A DNA stretch of 64,000 bases from Adiantum capillus-veneris (Eukaryota; Streptophyta; Polypodiopsida; Polypodiales; Pteridaceae): assembly GCA_014529385.2 (NCBI GenBank), contig CM043970.1, forward strand, positions 66,675,496-66,739,495, in the 5' to 3' direction. The translations under genes and the position numbers were made by a program. Below the pieces are notes generated by a model that was given only the letters and a program-made list of their open reading frames with translations, was not told where the DNA came from and made no database searches. Below, one piece after another: positions 1 to 10,763 of this stretch (within the stretch, counting starts at the first letter, position 1; every line of letters begins with the position of its first letter).

Positions 1-93
1 GGTTTTGGCATAACCTGGATGTCCTGAAGTTGGGCCATCGTGTGCTTCATATAGGATAGAATTCCTTAGGGTAGAATCCTTAGGTATGAATAG
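1..93 (-). pseudogene. pol: Integrase N-terminal zinc-binding region of element A, cut by window edge
   Basis: After the TGA the same frame reads LFIPKDSTLRNSILYEAHDG and then PTSGHPGYAKT. This matches the start of the integrase HHCC region in plant gypsy elements, including both His positions (EAH and GHPG). The Cys pair and the catalytic core are outside the window. Confidence 0.7.
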
Positions 94-450
94 TCAATTC
101 CTATAGTAAATTTTCCCATCTTCTAAGGAGTAATGTAGAGGTTTAGGCTGATTTGATGATACCCTCTCTTCACGTAGGATACTAGCAAGCATCTGGTAAT
201 CTGTATCTCTGACAGCAGCATCCAAGACCTTGTCTAGATTAGGGTTGTTAGCCATGGAAATTGCCCCCACAAAAGCTTTACGGCTTAGGGCATCTGCCAC
301 AACATTATCCTTACCTGGTCTAAATTTAATATCAAAATCATATTCATGCATGAGCTCTATCCATGTCCTCTGTCTCCTGTTAATGTTAGGTTGGGTAAAA
401 ATCCACTTAAGGCTCTTGTGATCTGTTACCAACTGGAATTTGCGTCCCAA
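94..450 (-). pseudogene. pol: RNase H C-terminal part and connection to integrase, element A
   Basis: Continues RNase H in the same frame as 496-1836, with LVTDHKSLKWIF and FRPGKDNVVADALSRK, the conserved end of gypsy RNase H including its last catalytic Asp. The connection region follows. The frame ends at TGA (IYYRN then stop), where an Arg codon is expected from relatives (CGA to TGA). Confidence 0.88.
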
Positions 451-495
451 TAGATAATGTCTCCATAGCTTGAGATCATGAATAACTGCTAGGAA

Positions 496-1836
496 TTATA
501 AATCATGTGTAGCATAATTCACTTCATGAATCCTAAGCTTCTGAGAAGTATAAGCTACAGGCCTTCCTTCTTGAGTAAGGACTCCTCCTAATGCAAGGTT
601 ACTAGCATCTGTGATCACCTCGAATTCTTGGGTGAAATCTAGAAGTTTTAAGAGAGATTCTGAAGCAAGATACTCCTTAAGCTGTTTGAAGCAAGATTCA
701 TGTTTTTCTTCCCAAAGTATCGTTGCTCCTTTCTTTAGCAAGTCGGTTAGTGGTGCAGCTTTAAGAGCATAGTCCTTTACAAAGATCATGTACCACCCTG
801 TGATACCTAATAACCCTCTTACTTCGGTTTGTGAAGTGGGTTGAGGCCATTCCACAATATCTTTGACTTTGTCAGGGTCAACAGAGACTCCTTCAAGTGA
901 AATGATAAACCCTAAGTAACAGACCTTAGGGGTAAAGAAGGTACATTTTCTTTTCTTTGCATACAACTTATTTCGGCGTAAATTCTCTAACACTTTCCTA
1001 ACATGTCCTTCATGCTCTTCCTCTGATTTGGAATAAATTAAGATATTGTCAAAGAATACTAGGAAAAAATCGTCCAAGAATTCTCTAAAGATATCGTGCA
1101 TCAGATGATTGAAAGTTGCAGGAGCATTCGTAAGTCTGAAAGCCATCACTGTAAATTCATAATGACCATAACGAGTGTTGAAAGCTGTTTTGGAGATATC
1201 AGCCTCCTGGATTCGAATTTGATGATAGCCAGATCGAAGATCAATCTTCGTGAATATTTTGGCTCCATGTAATCTGTCCAGTATCTCATCAATACGAGGA
1301 ATTGGATATTTACTCTTGATGGTAACCTGATTTAAGCCCCTATAATCTATGCAAAGTCGAAGAGAGCCATCCTTTTTCTTTTGGAAGAGAACAGGTGCAC
1401 CCCATGGAGATGTACTAGGTCGGATAAACCCTTGCTCAATCAACTGTTTGAGCTGCTCCTTGAGTTCTATAGCCTCTGGAAGTGACATCTTGTATGGCGC
1501 TCTTGAGATTAGTTCACTACCTGGAAAAATTTTGATTTCATGGTCTACCTCCCTAGGTGGTGGTAGTTCAGAAAGTTCAGCAGGGAAAACATCCGAAAAT
1601 TCTTCTAGCCACATTGGTTCAAGGTTGGAAGAAGATTTTTCTACTTTGTTTAGCTTGACTACAAAAATTTGTTGACCCTTGCGTAACCCTTTCAAAAGAT
1701 GATTAGCTTTGACCAAGTAAGCTTTTGGTTGTCCATTCTGGCCTTGAATAGTGACTTCTTGACCTTGGTTGTCCACAAAAGTAACACTTCCTTGGGCACA
1801 ATGGATATTGGAATTATGGCTGGCTAACCAATCCAT
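496..1836 (-). pseudogene. pol: Reverse transcriptase and RNase H (N-terminal part) of element A
   Basis: 446 codons. The order is the end of protease ([13 protein letters not shown]), a linker, then RT with [40 protein letters not shown] and [15 protein letters not shown]. The catalytic box reads FFDNILIYS instead of the usual YxDD form, so the second Asp is Asn and the enzyme should be inactive. RNase H begins at [18 protein letters not shown] and keeps the first catalytic Asp. The frame closes at a TAA after NYATHDL, where relatives have Glu, and the remaining RNase H follows in frame at 450-94. It is one segment of a single gag-pol frame cut by nonsense mutations. Confidence 0.92.
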
Positions 1837-1872
1837 TCCAAGAATTCCGTCATAGATTCCTATGGGTAAGGT

Positions 1873-2505
1873 TCAAAAAGTAGCAGAAGTAGAGTATTCT
1901 CCCAACTTGAAATCTATTTTGCCCACAGTGTACTGAGATAACACCTCCTTTCCATTGGCTAATTCAACTCTCATCTTTCTTGTAGGATGTTGATTAAGTC
2001 CTAACCTCCTTAAACATTTAGGTGACAAGAAAGAATGAGTACTACCACAATCAATAAGAAGCTCAAATTTTTCACCATGGTGATTTGCAGGTGTTTGAAT
2101 GACATCATATTGTTGTCTTGCTCTTGGGTTATCAATTGCAGCATGTAGAGTTGCTCTTTCCTCTTGTTCTTCTCCCAATGTTGGTTCTCCTATGATAGCA
2201 TTGACTCTGGTAGCCATTCCGCGCCCTCGACCTCGTCCTCCATGATTTATTATTTGGCCTCGTCCTCTAGCTCGATTAGGTGTATTTGTTGCGGAGACTC
2301 TCCTAGGACATACATTCCTGGAATATCCTAGCTCGTTGCATTCATAGCACCTAAGATATGCATTTTGAGCTCCATTTGCTGAAGCTGCAACTATTGGATG
2401 ATTTTGGTGAACTGGGTGAACTTGCCTTTGGTTCCACATCATAGACTGTCCTCTCCTTCCAGCATTCCTTAAATTTCCATTTCGTACCCTTTGAGAGTTT
2501 GACAT
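1873..2505 (-). pseudogene. gag-pro: Gag zinc knuckle plus aspartic protease of element A
   Basis: Same frame as the capsid segment. A single CCHC-type knuckle is present as CYECNELGYSRNVCP, with Tyr where the essential His should be, a change needing one C-to-T transition. An Arg/Gly-rich stretch (RGRGRGMATR) follows, then a retropepsin motif LLIDCGSTHSFLS, the form of the catalytic D-T/S-G triad seen in plant gypsy proteases (here DCGST). The frame ends at a TGA after STSATF, but the sequence beyond it continues as protease in the same frame, so the stop is a mutation. Confidence 0.85.
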
Positions 2506-2541
2506 CTCTTTAGCTAAGGGTTTAGCTCTTAAAAGAGCATC

Positions 2542-3042
2542 TTACAAATTTATAGGCCTCATGGCTTCTAGACGTGTATTTAAAGGAGCATTTAGCCCTT
2601 GGCAGAAACGGGCTACTTGTTGATCTGCGGTCATTGGCGGAGCATAGCGCCGAAGAGTTACAAATTTGGAGTAGTATTCTTCCACTGTAAGATGAAACTG
2701 ACGTAAGTTGAAGAATTCGTTCATCTTAAGGGATTCGTGTGCGGGTGGAAGATAACGTCCTTTGACAACATACTTAATGTCTTCCCAAGTTTGAGTGTTT
2801 TGAGCTACTTGATTATCTTTGCAGTGTTGTTTCCACCAAAGCTTGGCATCCCCCGTGAGACGAAACATAGCCAACATTGCTTGGTTATCGAGAGTAGTAC
2901 CAGCAGCAGCAAAATAATCTTCCATCTCTTCGAGCCACACTTCTGCATCGCGCTCAACTAGGGATCCTTCCCCTTTGAAAGAGGGAAGTTTAGCTTGCTT
3001 GAGAAGTAGCTTTTTCTCTTGAAGAGATGTGTACACCGCACT
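2542..3042 (-). pseudogene. gag: Gag (capsid region) of element A
   Basis: The frame is open from about 3096 to the TAA at 2542. It carries a retrotransposon Gag capsid domain: the stretches WLEEMEDYFAAAG, AMFRLTGDAKLWWKQ and LRQFHLTVEEYYSKFVTLRR are typical of plant Ty3/gypsy Gag. No ATG lies near the start. The first possible initiator in this frame is a GTG at 3036, so I take 3042 as the first base after a predicted acceptor. The terminal TAA follows RPINL, and the same frame continues downstream into the zinc knuckle, so it is a nonsense mutation, not the natural end. Confidence 0.85.
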
Positions 3043-3218
3043 CTGTGCAATATAGATTAAGTGAAACTTTATTGGATACTTTAACTTTAATCCACTTTAA
3101 GGCAAGACTTGATTAGACAATAATATAAACAAAAGATAATATTAATTCAAACTTTATTTATATACACCTTATTTACTACCAAGGTTGGTAGTCTTTAGGT
3201 ACAAGGATTGTAATGTCT

Positions 3219-3790
3219 CTATATTTTGAGTTTAGTGACTACAAAAGGATAGGCTAAAGGATCAAAATAATAAGTTTCCTTTGACCCTTGAAAGCTACGA
3301 GATACACATATGGGTCGAATCCTACCACCATGGATAACTTTTGTAACTTGGTTATAGCCCCATTGAGTTTGAGATATCTTTTCTCCTCCCAAGGTAATGG
3401 TAGCATCCAGATTCTTAGTACCAATGAAAAGATAAACTTCGATGACTTTTAACTCCTCTGCCCATCGAAGTTTCTTGAGGTTGGTATCCATGCACCATAT
3501 CTTGTCAGCATTGATGGTATAGATTCCTCCAGATGGACTCCAGTTGATACCCCATCCTCTATGCACCCTTGGAATAGGTGGTGCAAACACCCTATCCAAA
3601 ATCATCATCACCCTTTTTTGAAACTGATAATTTGGTGATTGGCATGCATTTTCAAATATGATGGTGAACACCTGGAATTTCTGGTAGGCTGAATGAACAT
3701 TTTCTTGTACCAGGAATTTTCAGTCTTCAATACCATATAAAAACTCAAAACAATTTTTCTAGGTTCTTCTATTATTTCAAACATTCGCAT
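3219..3790 (-). pseudogene. Extra ORF between primer-binding site and gag, frameshifted
   Basis: A same-strand reading frame starts at ATG 3790 (MRMFEIIEEP...) and runs about 20 codons before the open frame changes near 3720. The second frame then stays open for over 150 codons to the stop at 3219 (last residues VVTKLKI). Read across the shift it would be about 190 residues, with several Trp and Tyr and no low complexity, which looks like a real protein. I do not recognise the family. It is not Gag, protease, RT, RNase H or integrase. It lies wholly inside the proposed gag intron, so it could be translated only from unspliced RNA. Additional ORFs upstream of gag are known in some plant gypsy elements (Ogre-type), but no similarity to them is claimed. 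It could instead be a captured host fragment. Confidence 0.5.
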
Positions 3791-3840
3791 CCTTCAACAT
3801 CCAAACATCAATCTAAAAATCTCCCCAAGCTTTAACTTAG

Positions 3841-3852
3841 GCTCTGATACCA
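3841..3852 (-). other. Primer-binding site of element A (initiator tRNA-Met type)
   Basis: TGGTATCAGAGC on the minus strand, one base inside the LTR end. This is complementary to the 3' end of plant initiator tRNA-Met, the usual primer of many plant LTR retrotransposons. Confidence 0.85.
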
Positions 3853-4841
3853 GTGTGAGGTCCCTGTCCCTTGTCGAGAAGAGCGGAGTACCTTTCATAG
3901 GTCTCCAATCCTGATAAGGAAAAACCAACGGACATTGCCTTAGCTACTACATAGCCACAGGCATGAACCGTTAGTGAAGGATTGGTCCTATCTCGCTATG
4001 GCGGAGCGTGACTACCATAACCCTATCTAAAAACTATCTATAATCAATTATACCTAAAAGTATAAATCTTAGAGTGACCAACCTGTGCGCTTTTTTCTCC
4101 ATGTTTCAGAAGCACAGCCACCAAGGTTTGTCTCTTTTAAGATTTATGACAAAAAAAAAATTCTAGCGTTGGAAAGTTACCCGACTCATCGGGTCCACCG
4201 GTCCATAGAATGATACCGTCAGGGTATCATTCTCCCACTTTCCACACCACACTCACCCTTCTTTTGTTATCTAATTACTACCACATTGTTTAAACATACA
4301 TGTTCCTTTACTTCATTTATGATACCGGTTCGTTAAAACAGCCCTTCAAACAGTATTACAAACAATTGTCAAACAAGAAGTCGTCCAATTTTAAACCAAC
4401 AACCCTTGGATTAGGTTCACTCAAGAATCTCTACTCATGCTATTATGTCCGATCGGTATATACATTATTTATAAAAACCCTTGTCCTCATGAGCGTCGCA
4501 TACTGCTTGACAAGTACTCGTTGTGCTAATCTGGACGTACTCCCGTCACAGCAACAACGGTGCCAATCTAGGCATCCTCTCATGCCTTGGCAACTGCCAC
4601 ATAATACCAGCGCCAAAAAGTAGAGATACTTGAGAAAAACCATACCGAAGGTTTTGGACAAACATTCTTTCCTATAGCAACCAGTTTCACCAGACAATCT
4701 TTCCTACTTGTCAAACATATGACGAGTTTCTTGGGGTTAAGCCCCGTGGTTTCGGTCCGTGTTTTCCTTTCATAAGGTAAATAATATATTCCTATGGTCT
4801 CGCATATGCAATGATGCATAACTTGAAACTGCAATACTAAC

Positions 4842-4964
4842 CTGTACCATAGCTCCGATTGGTCCGATTCGTGGAGACATAGCAATTTCTGCAGGGATTC
4901 CACCGTTACTTGTACCAGCTTCATGATCATTAGCGCCTTGGGTTCGAGCACGCTTTGGAGCCAT
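4842..4964 (-). CDS. Candidate first coding exon of gag, inside LTR A
   Basis: A 41-codon reading frame starts at an ATG (4964-4962) with MAPKRARTQG and ends after codon CAG at 4842. The next bases are GTTAGT, so the exon ends in phase 0 on a strong donor (CAG|GTTAGT). If unspliced, the frame continues to 4770 and stops. The main gag frame (from 3042) has no ATG near its start, but has a phase-0 acceptor (TTGCACAG before 3042). Joining the two would supply a start codon to Gag through an intron of about 1.8 kb that removes the end of the LTR and the primer-binding site. A related ORF with a GT at the same phase is kept in the solo LTR at 56419-56580. The protein is basic and hydrophilic, with no domain I recognise. 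Seen: the frames and splice motifs. Inferred: the splicing. Confidence 0.55.
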
Positions 4965-5459
4965 TTTTTTGTACTACACTAATATTATACACTTAGAACT
5001 TTAAATTGGTCAATTTCCCTAGTAATCTCCTTGTTTTCAAAGAGAGTCTGTAATTTGAACCCTCGCCAACTCGGATTCAAACTTAGTGTTGTTGTTCTAC
5101 ATCTAATTTCTATACATCAAATATTTGCTAATCTTAATTAATAAAAAATTAAGTGTGTAAATTACGAGTGAAAGTTTAGGAATACATTACTTTTATGCAT
5201 GACATTTCTAATCCAATTCTAACTTGAATTCTATATTTCAACTAAATCAATTTATGTATTATTCAAAATTCTATTTAGCCTAATTGACAATAACATTGGT
5301 GAATGAGAATTTCATCATGTATAATAAGAATATGATGAGTTCTCTTATGTATTAACTTTCAATTAAATATATATAAGTTAATAATGAAGATCTACTAACT
5401 AGAGAGAGTAGATATAACCAACATGACTATACAATGGCCTTAACTGCGTGCACAAAATC

Positions 5460-6060
5460 TCTCTCTTTTACCCACACCGTCAGCAATTAAAGAGATTGGA
5501 GTAAAAGAAAACATACACACACATCTTTTCTAAATTTAATTGAATCTTACTAATCCATTAGAAAGATTAGAGTAAAAGAGAACACACACACATACTTTTC
5601 TAAAGCTGATTGAATCTCACCAATCTATTAGAGAGACTAAAGTAACAGATAACACACACACACACACACAATCCTTCTTAAAGCTAATTGAATCTTACTA
5701 ATATATTAGAAGATTAGAGTAATAGATAGCACACACACACACACATAACTAATTGAATCTTACTAATCTATTAGAGAGATTACAGTAAGAGATAGCACAC
5801 ATACACGCATATCCTTTTTAAAAGTAATTGAATCTTGCTAATCTATTAGAGAGATTAGAGTAAGAGATAGCACACACACACACACACACACGCATAACCT
5901 TCTTAAAGCTAATTGAATCTTACTAATCTATTAGAGAGATTAGAGTAAGATGTAGCACACATACACACATATCCTTCTTAAAACTAATTGAATCTTACTA
6001 ATCTATTAGAGAGATTAGAGTAAGAGATAGCACACATACATCATTCCTAAAGTTAATTAA
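5460..6060. repeat. Tandem repeats of about 75 bp inside LTR A
   Basis: About seven diverged copies carry the core ATTGAATCTTACTAATCTA followed by TTAGAGAGATTAGAGTAAGA and a (CA)n tract of variable length. Copies begin near 5540, 5608, 5685, 5752, 5827, 5912 and 5990. They lie downstream of the TATA box, in the predicted transcribed leader. Confidence 0.85.
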
Positions 6061-6206
6061 ATGCTCAATTAATACGCACCTTATTAGTCCACTAGAGTTT
6101 TTGCTCTCTTAGTGGTTTGTGGACGTCTTCTCTCTAAGAGAAGTGGCAGCACCTCGTGAGCGCTATAGAGGGAATCTCTATGTCTAAAGTGTGAGCATGG
6201 ATGCTC

Positions 6207-6214
6207 TATTTATA
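6207..6214 (-). promoter_or_regulatory. TATA box of LTR A
   Basis: TATAAATA on the minus strand, about 580 bases into the LTR, followed downstream by the tandem repeat block and the LTR ORF. This position fits the U3 promoter of the element. Confidence 0.55.
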
Positions 6215-6793
6215 GCAGAAAGAAAAACGTCTAACTTTTTTTCCGAATTTTTTTTAAAATTTTTTTTTTCCCCCAAAAATCATACTAGAATTTTTGGTAC
6301 CCTTGTGGTACCCATGAGCTTGACCACTTTGTCATTATCATCAAAAGATAAGGCCACACAAGCCCCCCCTCATTAAGATTAGTCCAGAGTAGCCTCTCCT
6401 TTTTCATGTGACAGTGTGTCCCACTTTGTCCCCTCCTATGTGATCCACGTGCCTTCATTTGTCATCCCTGTGTATTCTTTTGTCTTTATAATTATTTTAT
6501 TTATTTCCTTAATGATATTTTACTTTACATTTCTAAGTTAAACTTTACAGTCTTATATTAACTTTACAGTAGTAAAAGAAAATTCTACAATCAGTAAATA
6601 AGTCTTGCAATAAGTTAGTTAGTGATTCATATAGCTAAACATGACCGACTTTTGTAGCGTAAATTTTAATTTCTAGTTTTTCTCAACCTACGATTCATAA
6701 TTTGAACTCGAATATCCTAAATAAGGAGTGATGGTTCAAAAAAATACAAATGCGTAATAGAACTTGTGTGCAATTTGAAAGTAGAGACCTTAC

Positions 6794-7318
6794 AGTTTTG
6801 ATAGCAAGTAGGATCTAAACTTTCTCATTGCAAACATGAGAGAAAGCATCATGAGTTCTGCCTCCATGTACCCTACTAGCAAAGTAGATGGGTCGCATCC
6901 TGGTACTGTGGGGATCTTGTTGTAATAAAACTGCACCAATCGTTTCCTTTCGAACACTAGAGCTAACAAAGAATGTGTACTTCCAACAAGGAGGAATGAG
7001 TGTTGGTAGCTCTGACAAAATGACATTAATATTACAAAAATACTCTTCAAGATCATCAAACCATGCAAATTCTGCTTGTTGTGTCAATTTTTGCAAAGGG
7101 TGAAGTAACTCTTTGGCTAAGTGAATGAAGCGTGACATATACTTCACCTTTTGAATGAATGAGATGACCTCTTTGAGATTCTTGGGTGATGGGAGCTCAA
7201 TAAGAGCCTTTGCCTTTGAAGGATCCACCTCAATGCCTTTATAGGAAACCTTGTGGCCAAGCAAGATCACTTCATCCTCACCTATGTGACACTTGTCGGG
7301 GTTGAGTTTACCTCCCAT
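6794..7318 (-). pseudogene. pol: RT C-terminus and first RNase H of element B, interrupted by element A
   Basis: Begins MGGKLNPDKCHIGEDEVILL and continues through the thumb/connection into RNase H (VGST-like region near TFFVSSSVRKETIGAVLLQQ and RPIYFASR). Near 6880 a short deletion relative to B' shifts the frame, and the protein resumes in another frame as AELMMLSLMFAMRKFRSYLL. At 6793 the sequence stops abruptly in the LTR of element A. The rest of pol of B must lie beyond the left window edge. Confidence 0.82.
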
Positions 7319-7360
7319 GTCGTATAGCTTCTTTAAACCTTCTTCTACCCTTTGTGGATG

Positions 7361-7837
7361 CTATGATTTTGAGCTATAAATGCAGAAATCATCAATGAAC
7401 ACCCTGATTGACTTTCCAAAGAATGCTTGAAACACCATGTTCATGAAACGTTGGAAAGTTGCAGGAGCATTTGTCAGGCCAAATGGCATAACTCTAAATG
7501 CATAACAACCCCAAGGAGTGATGAAGGTTGTTTTTAACTGATCTTCCAATGCGATACCTATTTGAAAGTAACCTGAGTAGCCATCACACACAATGTACTT
7601 CTCATGACCAGCTACCTCATTTAGTATCTCATCCTGAAATGGGAGGGGAAAGTGATGTCTTTTTCTTGCCTCATTGAGTGAACGGTAATCCACACACACC
7701 CTCCACTTGCCGTTTTTCTTAGGAGTGACAACAATGGCAGAGACCCACTCTGAATTCTCCATTGGATAAATGAAACCTGCTGCTAGAAGCTTTCTTAGCT
7801 CCTTGAGTAAAGCCTGCTCCTTGATGAATCCTAGCCT
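7361..7837 (-). pseudogene. pol: Reverse transcriptase of element B
   Basis: The frame opens right after the 7838 stop (RLGFIKEQALLKELRKLLAA). It then has [60 protein letters not shown] and the catalytic box VFIDDFCIYS with both Asp present. It ends at a TAG that is not in B'. The F-I-D-D-F form and the dual RNase H downstream in B' fit plant Tat-type gypsy elements. Confidence 0.88.
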
Positions 7838-8791
7838 TCATAGCTTCTGAGCCTTAGGTGTGGCCTCTGGCTTCAACTCAATTTTGTGTTGAACAGCATA
7901 TATTCCACGCACATCGGTGTAGTCTTTAGAAAAAAGCCTAGGAAATTTCCTTAACACACCTTTGAGCTCCTCTCTTTCATCCTTTGTAAGTGTTGTAGAT
8001 ACCATACCTTCTAGCATTCTTTCATCTTCCACTTTTTGGTTCTCTTGGGAACCCACCTCTTCCAAACCTGGGCAAGAGGTCTCTTGGTTGTTTGGATTAA
8101 ACCTTACCCCCATGACTTTGATGGAAGACTCATCTTCAGTAATGCTGCCACTACTTTCTCCTTCTGAAGTGCTATCGGTCCAGCCTTCCTCCGTCTCACT
8201 TTGAGATGATTCTTCATGGAGCTCCTCTTGGCCTTGCTCCTTCATGTCAAAGACAACCAGATTTTCATTCCTGCAAATTAGCTTTCCACTCTCCCAATCC
8301 TGCAAAGCTCGCATTTTCATTAGCCATTGTCTCCCTAGGATAAATGGGTAACCATTTCCTTTGGTAAACATAACATAAAAATCCACTGCCTTCTTATTGC
8401 CAAAGGCCTCTACAAAAACATTTTTACAATTGCCTACACACCTAGCTTTGCTATTGTTTGCCATCTTGACTATAATTTCAAGTATCTCATGGATGTGCAT
8501 GCCTAGTTTTTGCATGAGTCCCTCTATCATGATACAAATTTGTGCACCCCCATCCACTAGACCTTTCCTAACCAATCTTCCTTTGATGTAACAATCTAGC
8601 ACAGGTGTAATATCCTCATTCATTTCAGCATGTGCAATTTTTACAACAGGCACACTCTCTTTTACCTTTCTCCCAGTGCTAACTGCCTTTGTTAAATCCC
8701 TCCTAACTTGTGGGCATAATGCAAGAAACTGAGGCCATGAGATATCAGGACCCTTACCTCTCATGTCTTCCAACAAGTTGTATGGAGCCAT
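7838..8791 (-). pseudogene. pro: Aspartic protease region of element B
   Basis: A retropepsin-like motif GLVDGGAQICIMIEGLMQKL has DGG where DSG/DTG is usual, so activity is doubtful. A YPFILGRQWL flap or end motif follows. Next is an acidic linker (QSETEEGWTDSTSEGESSGS) and the pre-RT sequence ending TPKAQKL and a stop. The RT follows in the same frame. B' shows the same stop at 19409. Confidence 0.82.
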
Positions 8792-8872
8792 ACCATGTCC
8801 AAGAGGGAAGTCTTGGAGATTGATACGACGTCGAGTCCTCTTAGCTTCCTTGGTCTCCTTTGCCTTCTTTCC

Positions 8873-9199
8873 TCATCCATGGTCACTCTGTGATGTGACA
8901 CCTTCTTTCTCTTTACCTTTTCCTCGGCCACGCTTAATGCCATTTGCTTCCATGTCAACCTCATTTGAGTTTGTCACCTCTACCACATGCACATTTGGGT
9001 CTGGAAAATGTGGAACTCCTTCCACTCCTTGTGGAGGTGGTCTTGCTCCATTTGGCCTTTGTAGAAGCCTTGGTTGTTTACCAGTTCCTTCACCTGCATT
9101 CATCACTGGGTAATTCAAGTTAGGTCTCCCTGGCTCCCCACGGGGCCAAGGACAATTATACATCCCATGTCCAGACTCTCTGCAATTCCTACATTGCAA
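8873..9199 (-). pseudogene. gag: Gag zinc knuckle region of element B
   Basis: Starts MQCRNCRESGHGMYNCPWPR, an intact CX2CX4HX4C knuckle, followed by a Pro/Gly-rich and then Lys/Arg-rich linker. It ends at TGA 8873-8875, where B' has CGA (Arg), so this nonsense mutation arose in B after the duplication. The same frame continues into the protease segment. Confidence 0.85.
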
Positions 9200-9655
9200 G
9201 ACTCCCCTAGGTCATGGATCTCGCTCTTCAGACTTCTTTGCTTATCCCTTTGGACCTACAGCTTGTGCAAGGTGAACTGACAAGCTGCTTAAAGATTCAT
9301 TTAACTTCTCAATCACTTCTGCCGTTACCTCAGGAAGCTCCCTAGATGTTGATGCTTGTGACTTACCTTTGGGTCTAAGACCTTCTATTGGAACCTCTCC
9401 CCTTAGGCACTTGAGTTTTCTATATTTCTCTGCAACCCTAGGTTAAGCTGCATCAAAGTTAGCAGGTGCACCCGTCTCAACTTTTATCTTAAGGTCAAGA
9501 AAGAGTCGGGATATGAACCTCTCCTTCTTTAAGAACTCTCCACCATCCCCAGGGCTAACAACATTTCTCACCCATACAGCCCAAAGACGTAGAAACTCTT
9601 GCTTGTGAAAGTAGTAGTCATCTAGGTCTTTTTGCCGATGAGAAACAATGTCTTG

Positions 9656-9988
9656 TCATAGTTTTTGAGTGTTTTGGGGATCAAAGAAGTATCTCTTGAA
9701 ATGATTCACAACTTTCGTGTAATTCCCTTTAACTTCCTTAGGCAACGAGTCAAACCAAGTGCTAGCATCTTTCCTAAGGACCACTTCAAACATCTCTACG
9801 CGTTCTTGATCAGTTACTATCCTCTTGATATGACAAGACATCTTGAAATTTGCTAAAAATAATTTTGCATCCTCTCCAGGCTCTCCAAAGAAAAGAGGAT
9901 ATCCAGACATTTCGCGTTGGCTCTCCATTGAATTGATTTCAAAGTGACGCACGTTTTTGTTTTTTCTTTCTTTAAAATATTTACACAA
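9656..9988 (-). pseudogene. gag: Gag N-terminal part of element B
   Basis: Begins MCKYFKERKN and carries a retrotransposon Gag capsid region with GYPLFFGEPGEDAKLFLANF and VVLRKDASTWFDSLP. The frame ends at a TGA after NTQKL that is also present in B' (21232). Downstream in the same frame the protein continues (QDIVSHRQKDL...) through two more shared stops to the zinc knuckle at 9199. The stop therefore predates the duplication of the element. Confidence 0.85.
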
Positions 9989-10522
9989 TAATATTTTCTA
10001 AATTGCAATCTATTTCTACAACAAAATAAAAATATTCACATCAAATGACCTATGATAATCAATAAGAGGTAGGATGACAGGGTTTGATGATGCCAGAATT
10101 TCTCCTACTCCTTGGGCACCAAATATGAACACCATACGTTGTTGAAAGTGGATCTTCCTACTAATTGCAACGTTTATTCTAATGTGTGGAGTGAAATGGA
10201 AGGGGAAAATCTCTATTCCTGGGCCATTATCCATGGTCTATGCATGACCTAATGCTTAAAACAAAAAACAAATATAGACGTCCAAACTAAGGTTGTACTT
10301 AATGAGAGGCAAAATAAAGGGATTTACTTATGCGTTTATCTCTGCCAACCTAAGGGGACCTAAAATTCTATGAATTACACGTTGAAATTGCAACTTAGTA
10401 CTAACAATTATGTGTACCTTTTGCCTTGCAATCGGAATGAAAGGATCATACACATTCTCGTGATTCATGCAAACTACTTGACTATTCTAAAAATTGATCC
10501 TACACAAAAACATAAACAAGTT

Positions 10523-10543
10523 GGTTCCTCCGTGGGGGCACCA
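10523..10543 (-). other. Primer-binding site of element B
   Basis: Minus-strand TGGTGCCCCCACGGAGGAAC begins three bases inside the LTR end. It starts with the TGG expected from pairing with a tRNA CCA end. The tRNA species is not assigned. Confidence 0.6.
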
Positions 10544-10546
10544 ATT

Positions 10547-10716
10547 TGAGATCCGGGGCGGGCAACAAGAAGAGTGGCCTCTAAGCACCCTTCTAGGCGC
10601 CCGTGCTGCTCAATTGGGTTGGGGTTGGAAAAAACAACAAACACACACACAAACCTGCAACCTAACCCTACACAAAATTTGGGGCACCACCTAGTTTTGG
10701 ATGCAAACTAGGACGC

Positions 10717-10763
<47 letters not shown>

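Larger units (their letters stand above)
1..6793 (-). mobile_element. Ty3/gypsy LTR retrotransposon A, 5' part (continues off the left edge)
   Basis: Read on the minus strand, the order is LTR (6793-3854), primer-binding site (3852-3841), an extra ORF (3790-3219), gag (from 3042), CCHC zinc knuckle, protease, reverse transcriptase, RNase H and the first residues of integrase, which run off position 1. Gag-pol lies in one frame broken by at least four stop codons. The element sits inside element B: the B sequence resumes at 6794, and the B' copy at 18340 shows the uninterrupted version of the same site. The RT motifs resemble plant chromoviruses, but the clade is uncertain because the integrase C-terminus is outside the window. 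It is dead as an autonomous element. Confidence 0.9.
3854..6793 (-). repeat. 5' LTR of element A (2.9 kb)
   Basis: On the minus strand this LTR begins TGTAAGGTCTCTAC at 6793 and ends GGGACCTCACA at 3854, one base before the primer-binding site. The outer edge is set by the junction with element B. A TATAAATA box, a block of roughly 75-bp tandem repeats and a short MAPKR... ORF lie inside, in that order. The same order and the same kind of ends (TGTAAGGT...ATCTCACA) are found in the solo LTR at 50540-57717, so the two belong to one family. The part between 3854 and 4770 holds no other feature I recognise. Confidence 0.8.

Noticed and set aside
1349-1675. Plus-strand open frames opposite pol genes (for example 1349-1675, 7962-8204, 8763-9113, 20339-20689)
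   Set aside because: They are antisense shadows of gag-pol coding sequence and have no domain of their own.
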